Shown piece after piece: positions 1-6,578 of a stretch of 17,050 bases of DNA. Where the stretch lies: assembly GCA_900550135.1 (NCBI GenBank), contig URQO01000040.1:1-17050 (forward strand), given 5' to 3'. Numbering within the stretch: position 1 is the first letter of the stretch; the number at the start of each line of letters is the position of its first letter. The translations under genes were made by a program, and so were the position numbers. The notes under the pieces were generated by a model. It saw only the letters and a list, made by a program, of their open reading frames with translations. It was not told the origin of the DNA and made no database searches. This stretch comes from an uncultured Eubacterium sp. (GTDB lineage: Bacteria; Bacillota; Clostridia; Lachnospirales; Lachnospiraceae).

Positions 1-205
1 CTCCATCACTTATCATAGAATGTCTATTTACAGACTTTATTTCACAGACTCAAAATATATAATTGTCAATTTAAAAATTGTATATTTTACACCATTATTC
101 AATTCATTTATTATGTAAGATCTTTATTATATAAGAAAAAATATTTATTACATAATAAACGTTTCATTATATAAGCACAGTTGATTTTGATATAAGTAGA
201 AAAGC
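1..205. other. AT-rich left flank without a gene
   Basis: No convincing reading frame, RNA gene or U-tailed terminator is visible here. The stretch lies downstream of the minus-strand oxidoreductase gene. It holds a family of short AT-rich repeats between 107 and 175, listed separately. If a minus-strand gene lies further left, outside the window, this could be its control region; that cannot be judged from this sequence. Confidence 0.5.
107..175. repeat. Four imperfect TTTATTATRTAAG repeats with a 12-bp inverted pair
   Basis: Copies of a 13-mer close to TTTATTATATAAG begin at 107, 123, 144 (degenerate) and 163. The sequence at 107-118 (TTTATTATGTAA) is the exact reverse complement of 148-159 (TTACATAATAAA), giving a 12-bp AT-only-rich stem around a 29-base loop. 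No U-run follows on either strand, so a simple terminator is not indicated. Low complexity makes chance similarity possible. Confidence 0.4.
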
Positions 206-1183
206 TTATTTTTCTTCCTCAGGATATGTAAATCCCCATGATTTTCTAAATTCAGTCATCATATCCATAACGTCTTTTGTATAATCAAAGTGCATACATT
301 CTGTATCACCGTTAATGGCTTTTTCCATGTCGGCAAGCTCGTAAGCTAGAGCGTCAGCATTTTCGCCGGCACTAATCAGTTCAGTTTTGCCGGAGTCAGT
401 GTAGGTAATTGTAGCTTCCCAGGCTCTAGGATATTCCATAATTTCAATATAACCTTTTTCGCAGGAAACCATGCCACGTTTTGGCTGTTTTGAATGAAGT
501 GAAAGCATAACACTTGCCATCTGACCTTCATCATTTGTTAAAAGCAAACTGGCCTGCTCATCAACACCTGTTGGTGCAGATTTTACCTGAGATAACAACT
601 GATTTGGCTTTGAATCCATAAACCAACGGATAAATGAAAGTGCATACACACCAATATCCAGCATTGCCCCACCGGCAAGATTTCTATTGAAAAATCTGTT
701 TGTCATATTATAATCTTTGAAACTTCCAAAGTTCATTGTAATAAGATTTACCTTTCCAAGAGCTCCGGATTTCAAAATCTCGTTTAATTTTTTATAAATA
801 GGCATATGGAATATTGTCATTGCCTCTCCAATAATCACGCCTTTTTCGTTAGCCAAAGCAATTGCTTCATTTAATTCATCGCTATTTAATGTAATGGATT
901 TTTCCACAAGAATATGCTTGCCGTTTTCAATAGCTTTTTTCATAAATTCAAGATGTGTGTTGTGTGGAGTTGTAATATAGACAACATCAACATCAGGGTC
1001 AGTAAACACGTCGTTCATATTATCGTAAACTTTGCCAATGTTATATTTCTTTGCAAAATCCACAGCTTTCTGGTGTGTTCTGTTTGCAACTGAAAAAATA
1101 TTCTTTCCGTTTTTGATAAGAGCCTGTGCCATCTCATTGGCAATAACGCCTGTGCCTAATACAGCCCATTTGATTTCTTTCAT
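206..1183 (-). CDS. Gfo/Idh/MocA family NAD(P)-dependent oxidoreductase
   Basis: A 325-residue cytoplasmic dehydrogenase of the Gfo/Idh/MocA family, whose members oxidise or reduce sugars and related polyols with NAD(P). Seen: an N-terminal Rossmann motif VLGTGVIANEMAQAL (residues 8-22), the PHNTH stretch after beta-4 (73-77), EKS at 94-96 with the conserved Lys95, and GGAMLDIGVYAL (171-182) with Asp176 and Tyr180 at the usual catalytic positions. The most similar named group is probably the dihydrodiol dehydrogenase / 1,5-anhydrofructose reductase branch (inference). The canonical EKP is EKS here. The start is ATG at 1183 because AAGGAGGT lies 7 bases upstream and the residues before it do not resemble the family, although the frame stays open to 1318. 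The length is normal for the family. The substrate cannot be read from the sequence. Confidence 0.9.
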   Translation of the reverse strand: MKEIKWAVLGTGVIANEMAQALIKNGKNIFSVANRTHQKAVDFAKKYNIGKVYDNMNDVFTDPDVDVVYITTPHNTHLEFMKKAIENGKHILVEKSITLNSDELNEAIALANEKGVIIGEAMTIFHMPIYKKLNEILKSGALGKVNLITMNFGSFKDYNMTNRFFNRNLAGGAMLDIGVYALSFIRWFMDSKPNQLLSQVKSAPTGVDEQASLLLTNDEGQMASVMLSLHSKQPKRGMVSCEKGYIEIMEYPRAWEATITYTDSGKTELISAGENADALAYELADMEKAINGDTECMHFDYTKDVMDMMTEFRKSWGFTYPEEEK

Positions 1184-1190
1184 AAGTAAA

Positions 1191-1198
1191 ACCTCCTT
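1191..1198 (-). promoter_or_regulatory. Ribosome binding site fixing the oxidoreductase start
   Basis: On the minus strand AAGGAGGT sits 7 bases before the ATG at 1183. It is a near-perfect anti-16S match and excludes the longer in-frame start near 1318. Confidence 0.85.
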
Positions 1199-1348
1199 AA
1201 AATTCATGCATGTTTCATTTAAGAACTTAATAAAAGCCCGGTAAAAATAGTTGATATGATGAATAATATAATTCCCAATTTTCTTTTCTGTTTCAAAAAA
1301 AAGTGTCAAGGGAAGCACAAATTTGATTTATAACTGATTTTTCCATAT

Positions 1349-1376
1349 ATTATAACCCTTCTTTATTTTGGTGAAA
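1349..1376 (-). promoter_or_regulatory. Candidate promoter for the oxidoreductase gene
   Basis: On the minus strand TTTCAC (1376-1371) and TATAAT (1354-1349) are 16 bases apart. A perfect -10 with a weak -35 suggests either modest strength or activator help. Transcription from here would give a leader of about 150 bases. A second TTGACA lies at 1309-1304 but has no good -10 at the right distance. Confidence 0.4.
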
Positions 1377-1418
1377 TAGTATTTCGCGTTAATAGTATGA
1401 AATAAATAAAATTTCATA
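1373..1418. promoter_or_regulatory. Two dyads at the oxidoreductase promoter, possible operator
   Basis: GAAATAGTATTTC (1373-1385) is a palindrome around a central G and overlaps the proposed -35. A second dyad, TATGAAAT (1396-1403) and ATTTCATA (1411-1418) around a 7-base spacer, lies just beyond it. The two share the GAAAT/ATTTC core and their centres are 28 bases apart, close to three helical turns less a few bases. A dimeric regulator binding both is an inference. Confidence 0.35.
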
Positions 1419-1467
1419 AGTGATTTTACTTTAACAATGAACCATAAAGATGTCAACAAACAAATGG

Positions 1468-2832
1468 TTAGTTATTTTCCATACGTTTAAGCTCAGGCAA
1501 AACAGTACACAGCATGGTAATAAAGCAAATGGCACCACCCATTACATTTGAAACAGGTTCGGCAATGAACACGCCGGCAGTACCAATATGAAAAGTATAT
1601 GGAAGTAAATAGGTCAGTGGTACAACAATAAAAACTTTACGAAGCAGGGAGAAGAAAATCGCCTGCTTCTTTTTATTAAGGGATTTGAATATAGTCTGTC
1701 CGATATATTGTAAATCCATAAAAATAAACGCAGCAAAATACAGTTTTAGCATGGGAATAGAGTCACGGATCAAAGCATTGTCTGAACTAAAAACTCTAAT
1801 AAGCATGCCGGGAGCCACAAGAATAAGACTCCACATAATAGCTGTGTAGCAGAAAATCATAAGCCCCATAACAATGCCTGCTTTTTTTACACGGCGTGGA
1901 CGACGGGCACCATAGTTGTAACTGATAATGGGAGAAGCTCCTTCATTAATGGCGTAAATTGGAGTTTCAACCAATTGTCTGACGCTTGAAATAATGGTCA
2001 TAACTGAAATATAAATATCTCCACCTGTTACTGAAAGAACATTGTTGCAGCAGATAGTTACAAGACTATTGGTTAACTGCATAATAAATCCTGCCGTGCC
2101 AAGACTGATAATATTTTTTGCATATGAGATACATTGTGCAAATTCATTTTTTCTAAGAAAACGTACTTTAAGTTCTGATTTCTTTGTTAGGAAAAATAAT
2201 ACAAATCCTGCAGAAAGACATTGGGAAATAACAGTAGCAACGGCAGCACCTTCAACACCCAATCCAAAGCCAAAAATAAACAACGGATCAAGAATCAGAT
2301 TGGCAATAGCACCAATGGTAACTGAAAGCATTCCAATAATGGAATATCCCTGTGCGTTAATAAATGGATTCATCCCAACGGCAATCATAGATGGCAAAGT
2401 GCCAATAAGATATATTATCATATAAGGTAACGCAAAAGTTAAAGCACTACCTGATGAACCAAACAGCACCAGTAAAGGCCTTGCAAATAAAAGACCGATA
2501 ATCATAAGAACGACACCACTGGAAACAACCATAGAAAACGATGTGTTCATAATGCGTGTAGCCTTTTGTGGGTCTTTCTGTCCTCTGAAAATAGAAAACA
2601 AAGGCGCACCACCACTTCCAAATAGGTTGGCAAATGCAGTGATAATAATAATCAATGGAAAACAAAGTCCAACAGCTCCAAGAGCAGCAGTACCAACATT
2701 AGGAATACGGGCAATGTATACACGGTCCACAATGTTGTACAGCAGATTTAAAATCTGGGCAACAAGCATGGGAAGTGCAGCCCCTAAAATATTTTGAGTC
2801 ACTGTTCCGTTTTCAAAATCAATCCGCTTCAT
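1468..2832 (-). CDS. MATE family multidrug exporter (MepA-like)
   Basis: A 454-residue polytopic membrane protein that would export cationic drugs or metabolites in exchange for Na+ or H+. Seen: the typical MATE pattern of about twelve hydrophobic segments in two related halves. The first half has GSGGAPLFSIFRGQKDPQKA (residues 72-91) and ANLILDPLFIFGFGLGVEGA (177-196). The second half has the parallel NEGASPIISYNYGARRPRR. These loops are typical of the MepA/NorM superfamily of Bacillota. The ATG at 2832 is preferred over an upstream in-frame TTG at 2853; AAAGGA lies 12 bases before the ATG, somewhat far. The gene is followed at 284 bases by the oxidoreductase on the same strand, which has its own promoter candidate, so co-transcription is possible but not required. 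The substrate is unknown. Confidence 0.93.
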   Translation of the reverse strand: MKRIDFENGTVTQNILGAALPMLVAQILNLLYNIVDRVYIARIPNVGTAALGAVGLCFPLIIIITAFANLFGSGGAPLFSIFRGQKDPQKATRIMNTSFSMVVSSGVVLMIIGLLFARPLLVLFGSSGSALTFALPYMIIYLIGTLPSMIAVGMNPFINAQGYSIIGMLSVTIGAIANLILDPLFIFGFGLGVEGAAVATVISQCLSAGFVLFFLTKKSELKVRFLRKNEFAQCISYAKNIISLGTAGFIMQLTNSLVTICCNNVLSVTGGDIYISVMTIISSVRQLVETPIYAINEGASPIISYNYGARRPRRVKKAGIVMGLMIFCYTAIMWSLILVAPGMLIRVFSSDNALIRDSIPMLKLYFAAFIFMDLQYIGQTIFKSLNKKKQAIFFSLLRKVFIVVPLTYLLPYTFHIGTAGVFIAEPVSNVMGGAICFITMLCTVLPELKRMENN

Positions 2833-2867
2833 ATGTATTATCAGTCCTTTCAATAATCCTACCTTTT

Positions 2868-2895
2868 AGTATAGCAACTTTGGGGAAAATGTAAA
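2868..2895 (-). promoter_or_regulatory. Candidate promoter for the MATE gene
   Basis: On the minus strand TTTACA (2895-2890) and TATACT (2873-2868) are 16 bases apart; each matches five of six consensus positions. The transcript would start near 2861, leaving a leader of about 28 bases before the ATG at 2832. Confidence 0.5.
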
Positions 2896-2963
2896 AGTTT
2901 CGGGTAATTAGCTGGCTCAAAAAATGGGAAATTATAGAAAGGTTGTTAATGGAAATGTGAAGA

Positions 2964-3080
2964 CTCATAGAAAGTTCACTCATAAAAGTGTGAAAAAATG
3001 CATGTAATTCGCTCATAAAAGTGTAAAAAGTTCCTTCATAAAAATGTAATTTAAAAAAAATACACTCATAAAAGTGTAAA
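2964..3080. repeat. Five imperfect CTCATAAAAGTGTAAA repeats upstream of the helicase gene
   Basis: The CTCATA core starts at 2964, 2979, 3012, 3035 (as TTCATA) and 3065. The second, third and fifth copies share CTCATAAAAGTGT exactly. The copies at 2977 and 3063 carry inner dyads: ACACT and AGTGT around CATAAA at 3062-3077, and TTCAC and GTGAA around ten bases at 2976-2995. The last copy covers the position where the helicase -35 should be. This looks like a cluster of sites for one DNA-binding protein. Spacing is irregular (15, 33, 23 and 30 bases), so it is not a CRISPR array. Confidence 0.65.
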
Positions 3081-3085
3081 TCATG

Positions 3086-3091
3086 TATAAT
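3086..3091 (+). promoter_or_regulatory. -10 element of the helicase promoter
   Basis: A perfect TATAAT about 41 bases before the ATG, with no good -35 at 16-18 bases. The -35 position is filled by the last CTCATAAAAGTGT repeat, which suggests a regulated promoter. Confidence 0.45.
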
Positions 3092-3132
3092 TAAACAATG
3101 AAAAAACAAATTGTCTCAAAAGGAGAAGTAAT

Positions 3133-6087
3133 ATGGCAGAAGATAAAATTCAAGAGTTAAAGAATGGTTTAACTACAGCATTTATTGATAGCACATTCAA
3201 TTCAAACTTGGCGTACAAACCACAACTTGTATATAACGATTATAAAAACGGGCAAAAAGTATTTTCTGCTGTAGAGAATGAGTTACGAAAATGTGATAGT
3301 TTTTCTATTAGTGTGGCATTTATAACGAGAAGTGGAATAACTCCTTTGTTGCAAACATTAAAGGAATTGGAAGAAAGAAACATCCCAGGTAGAATATTAA
3401 CAACAGATTATTTGGCATTCAGTGATCCAAAAGCTTTGGATACCTTGGCAGGTTTATCTAATATACAACTTAGGATGTATAAAACAGGAAATGCAGGAAA
3501 CGGATTTCATACAAAAGGATATATTTTTCAGGAAAAAGAAGAATACAGATTTATTATAGGAAGTTCGAATTTAACCCAGGATGCACTAACAAGAAATATT
3601 GAATGGAATACCAAATTGGTTTCTACTGAAAGTGGAGAAATGGTGGAGACTCTTGTCGCTGAGTTTGAAAAACTGTGGAATTCAAGAGAAAACACAAAAG
3701 ACTATGCTGATTTTATTGAAGAATACAGAGAGAAGTACAAAGAAAAGCAACTGTTTAATAAAATGGTGGCAGAACAAAAGCGTATAGCCAGAAATGAAAA
3801 GGTAACATCATTTGAAGCTTATACTTTAAAACCAAACAAAATGCAGTTGCAGTTTATAAACAGTTTGACAGAACTTATAAAGAAAAATGAAAACAGAGCA
3901 TTGTTAATATCGGCTACAGGTACAGGTAAAACCTATGCTTCAGCTTTTGCTATGCGAGAACTTGGATTTAAAAAAGTGTTGTTTCTAGTTCACCGCGAGC
4001 AAATTTTAAAGCAGGCTCAACGTTCATACAAAAATGTTTTAGAAAAAAGTGTGACTACAGGACTACTTTCAGGAAGTTACAAACAGACAGATGCAGATTA
4101 TTTATTTTCAACAGTTCAGACAATGAGCCGTGACAATGTTTTGGCAGAATTTAAAGAAGATAGATTTGAATGTATCATTATCGATGAAACACATAAGGCA
4201 GGAGCAGACAGTTATCAGAAAATAATAAATCATTTCAAGCCAAAGTTACTTCTTGGAATGACTGCATCACCGGAACGTACAGATGGGTTTGATATTTATA
4301 AATTGTTTGATAATAATATTGTCAGTGAAATTAGACTTCAGGATGCATTGGAGGATGACTTATTATGCCCATTTCATTACTTTGGAATTTCAGAATTAGA
4401 AGTTGGTGGACAGGTTATTGATGAAAATACTGAATTCAGATTTCTTTCAGATGAACAAAGAGTTAATCACATTATAGAGAAAGCAGAATATTTTGGGCAT
4501 GATGGAAACAGAGTAAAAGGTTTGGTATTCTGTAGCAGAAATGAGGAGGCAAAAGCATTATCGGACGCTTTTAATACAAGAGGATATCATACAGTAGCTT
4601 TGTCTGGTTCAAATTCACAGCAGGAAAGAGAAATGGCAATAGAACGGTTGGAAATGTACTGTGATGTAAAAGATGACCGACCGGTTTTAGATGAAGCATT
4701 GGACTATATTTTTACAGTAGATATTTTCAATGAAGGTATAGACATTCCACAGGTAAATCAGGTGATTATGCTTAGACCAACACAGTCAGCAATTATATTT
4801 GTGCAACAGCTTGGGCGTGGACTTAGAAAGGCAGATAACAAGGAATATGTAGTTATTCTTGATTTTATTGGAAATTATAATAACAACTTTTTGATTCCAA
4901 TTGCGTTATCTGGTGACAGAACTTATAACAAGGATAATGTGCGCAAGTATGTGCGTGAAGGTTCAAGAATTATACCGGGAAATTCCACAATTCATTTTGA
5001 TGAAATTACAAAAAAGAGAATATTTGAGTCCATTAATAAAATGACTACAACTAAAAAATTCCTTACAGATAAATATAATCAGGTTAAGTTTAAACTTGGT
5101 AGAATACCAACCATTATTGATTATTATAAATTAGGTGAAGTTGACCCTATGTTATTTATTAATTATGCAAAGACATATGACAATTTCCTAAGAATGGTAG
5201 ACAAGGATTATAGAATCGCATTTACAGAAAAAGAAGAAACAATTCTTGCTTTTATATCAGCACTGGTGATAGATGGCAAAAGGCCTCATGAGTTATTAAT
5301 GTTAAAAATGATGCTTGATGGGAATAATATTGAACAAAAGTCTTTTGAAAATAAATTAAATAATATTGGAGAACGTTTTAGAAAAGATGATTATGAATCT
5401 TCAATAAAAATGTTGAACATGGATTTTGTTGCAGGAGCAGATTCCAAAAAATTTTCAGACATACAATTTTTCGCAGAATCTGGTGCGAACATCGGAATGT
5501 TGCAACGTTCATTGGCATTTAAAAATAAACTTAATAATTCGCAGTTTAGAGAAGAATTACAAAATCTTATTGAATATGGATTTATGCGATACAAAGACAT
5601 GTACACAAAGCATGATGAAAATAATCTGGTATTGTATGAAAAGTATTCAAGAAAAGACGTATGTCGATTAATGAATTGGGACAAAGATGAAAGCTCTACA
5701 ATGTATGGATATCGAATTAAGCATAATACTTGCCCTATTTTTGTAACATATGAGAAAAAGGATGATATTTCTGAAAGTACAAAATATGAGGACCAGTTTA
5801 TTGATGGTCAGACATTTAGCTGGATGACTAGAAATGGCGTTTCTCTTGACAGTAGAGAAAGTCAGGAAATAATCAACTGTGCAAAAAGTGGATTAAAAAT
5901 ATGTTTATTTATAAAAAAGAGTGATGGTGAAGGTACAGACTTTTATTACATGGGTAAAGTTACACCTGTTAGTTGGAGGCAGACGACAATTCAAAATAAT
6001 AAAGGAAAAATTCTTCCTATAGTTAACTTTATTTTTAAACTCGAACATAGTGTTAGAGAAGACATATATGAGTATTTTACAAAATAA
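3133..6087 (+). CDS. PLD nuclease / superfamily 2 helicase / DUF3427 protein
   Basis: A 984-residue cytoplasmic nucleic-acid enzyme. Residues about 45-185 form a phospholipase-D-like nuclease domain with FHTKGYIF (His126, Lys128) and IGSSNLT (142-148). A two-lobe SF2 helicase follows: Walker A SATGTGKT (260-267), DETH box (351-354), TASPERTDG (378-386), VFCSR (465-469), NEGIDIPQ (533-540) and QLGRGLRK (559-566). The last 300 or so residues resemble DUF3427, with FSWMTRNG near the end. The architecture matches the COG3886 + COG1061 + DUF3427 group, often seen in mobile or defence contexts (family knowledge). The Asp of the classical HxKxxxxD motif is Gln133. A DNA-translocating nuclease acting on foreign or damaged DNA is inference. 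The ATG has AGGAG 7 bases upstream. The NUDIX gene downstream is probably its original partner. Confidence 0.9.
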   Translation: MAEDKIQELKNGLTTAFIDSTFNSNLAYKPQLVYNDYKNGQKVFSAVENELRKCDSFSISVAFITRSGITPLLQTLKELEERNIPGRILTTDYLAFSDPKALDTLAGLSNIQLRMYKTGNAGNGFHTKGYIFQEKEEYRFIIGSSNLTQDALTRNIEWNTKLVSTESGEMVETLVAEFEKLWNSRENTKDYADFIEEYREKYKEKQLFNKMVAEQKRIARNEKVTSFEAYTLKPNKMQLQFINSLTELIKKNENRALLISATGTGKTYASAFAMRELGFKKVLFLVHREQILKQAQRSYKNVLEKSVTTGLLSGSYKQTDADYLFSTVQTMSRDNVLAEFKEDRFECIIIDETHKAGADSYQKIINHFKPKLLLGMTASPERTDGFDIYKLFDNNIVSEIRLQDALEDDLLCPFHYFGISELEVGGQVIDENTEFRFLSDEQRVNHIIEKAEYFGHDGNRVKGLVFCSRNEEAKALSDAFNTRGYHTVALSGSNSQQEREMAIERLEMYCDVKDDRPVLDEALDYIFTVDIFNEGIDIPQVNQVIMLRPTQSAIIFVQQLGRGLRKADNKEYVVILDFIGNYNNNFLIPIALSGDRTYNKDNVRKYVREGSRIIPGNSTIHFDEITKKRIFESINKMTTTKKFLTDKYNQVKFKLGRIPTIIDYYKLGEVDPMLFINYAKTYDNFLRMVDKDYRIAFTEKEETILAFISALVIDGKRPHELLMLKMMLDGNNIEQKSFENKLNNIGERFRKDDYESSIKMLNMDFVAGADSKKFSDIQFFAESGANIGMLQRSLAFKNKLNNSQFREELQNLIEYGFMRYKDMYTKHDENNLVLYEKYSRKDVCRLMNWDKDESSTMYGYRIKHNTCPIFVTYEKKDDISESTKYEDQFIDGQTFSWMTRNGVSLDSRESQEIINCAKSGLKICLFIKKSDGEGTDFYYMGKVTPVSWRQTTIQNNKGKILPIVNFIFKLEHSVREDIYEYFTK
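5934..5948 (+). repeat. 15-base sequence in the helicase 3' end, repeated at 7883
   Basis: TACAGACTTTTATTA inside the helicase coding region (encoding TDFYY) recurs exactly at 7883-7897, just before the NUDIX gene. It is one of two long exact matches linking the two flanks of hipBA. Confidence 0.75.
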
Positions 6088-6101
6088 CAATTTGAAAAAG
6101 A

Positions 6102-6115
6102 AAACAGGAGATAAA
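6102..6115 (+). repeat. Left copy of a 14-base direct repeat bracketing hipBA; orphan ribosome binding site
   Basis: AAACAGGAGATAAA occurs here, 15 bases after the helicase stop, and again at 7902-7915 as the ribosome binding site of the NUDIX gene. Here it is followed by no start codon or open frame, so it looks like a stranded translation start. The two copies enclose 1.8 kb containing only hipB, hipA and their promoter. Confidence 0.7.
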
Positions 6116-6187
6116 TACAAAATTTAGAGAAAAGTTACTAAGAGTAATAGGTAAGCAGAGAGACTATGTATTTTCAAAAACACATAT

Positions 6188-6240
6188 AATGTTTACTATT
6201 ATTGACAAAAACACAGCTAACGTTTATAATAGTAAACATT
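6188..6240 (+). promoter_or_regulatory. hipBA promoter within a 15-bp perfect inverted repeat
   Basis: TTGACA (6202-6207) and TATAAT (6225-6230) are separated by exactly 17 bases, a full consensus promoter. The arms AATGTTTACTATTAT (6188-6202) and ATAATAGTAAACATT (6226-6240) are exact reverse complements. Each arm is also part of a site of its own: GTTTATAATAGTAAAC (6222-6237) is a dyad with GTTTA/TAAAC arms, and GTTTACTATTATTGAC (6191-6206) matches its reverse complement at 14 of 16 positions. One site covers the -35 and the other the -10. HipB proteins repress their own operon through paired short dyads (family knowledge), so autoregulation is very likely. The leader is only about 20 bases. 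Confidence 0.85.
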
Positions 6241-6245
6241 AATTG

Positions 6246-6252
6246 AAAGAGG
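6246..6252 (+). promoter_or_regulatory. Ribosome binding site fixing the hipB start
   Basis: AAAGAGG lies 5 bases before ATG 6258. It overlaps the alternative in-frame TTG at 6243, which has no ribosome binding site of its own and would sit nearly at the predicted transcript start. Confidence 0.65.
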
Positions 6253-6257
6253 CAAAA

Positions 6258-6578
6258 ATGAAAAAAGCAGTTTATAATATATTACCAAAAACTGAAGAAA
6301 TTCTAAAAACAATGGGAGAGCAGATTAAATTAGCAAGATTAAGACGTGATTTGCCGGCAACGTTGGTTGCAGAAAGAGCAGGAATCAGTAGGGCCACATT
6401 GTGGAAAATTGAATCTGGAAACCCGGCAGTGGCGATAGGAATATATGCTGCTGTCTTACATGCATTAGGTGGTATGGATGGTGATTTGCGATTAATAGCA
6501 AAGGATGATGAGATGGGAAGACAGATGCAAGACTTAAACCTAATAACAAGAAAACGTGCATCAAGGAGGAATGGTTAA
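6258..6578 (+). CDS. HipB-like antitoxin, HTH (Cro/C1 type) regulator
   Basis: A 106-residue DNA-binding antitoxin. Residues about 20-75 form a Cro/C1-type helix-turn-helix, with LVAERAGISRATLWKIESGN (36-55) as the turn and recognition helix. A short basic C-terminal tail, ITRKRASRRNG, could contact the toxin or DNA. HipB proteins neutralise HipA kinases and repress the shared promoter (family knowledge). The next gene is HipA-like and overlaps the stop codon by one base (TAATG), so the two are translationally coupled. The start is ATG 6258, with AAAGAGG 5 bases upstream. The paired operator at 6188-6240 fits autorepression by the dimer. Low-score alternatives are other XRE regulators, but the neighbour makes HipB the best reading. 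Confidence 0.88.
   Translation: MKKAVYNILPKTEEILKTMGEQIKLARLRRDLPATLVAERAGISRATLWKIESGNPAVAIGIYAAVLHALGGMDGDLRLIAKDDEMGRQMQDLNLITRKRASRRNG

Noticed and set aside
1184..1318. Longer N-terminus of the oxidoreductase starting near 1318
   Set aside because: The extra 45 residues do not look like the family, contain the ribosome binding site at 1191-1198, and precede the normal Rossmann start.
1184..1340. Riboswitch in the oxidoreductase leader
   Set aside because: No conserved riboswitch core or terminator/antiterminator pair could be recognised.
2833..2853. TTG start at 2853 for the MATE exporter
   Set aside because: It adds seven residues atypical for MATE proteins, and the ATG at 2832 starts with the usual N-terminus; the choice is still not certain because of the 12-base spacing.
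2964..3080. CRISPR array
   Set aside because: Units are short, imperfect and unevenly spaced, the intervening sequence is too short to be spacers, and no cas gene is nearby.
6243..6257. TTG start for hipB at 6243
   Set aside because: It would start almost at the predicted transcript start without a ribosome binding site; AAAGAGG clearly serves ATG 6258.
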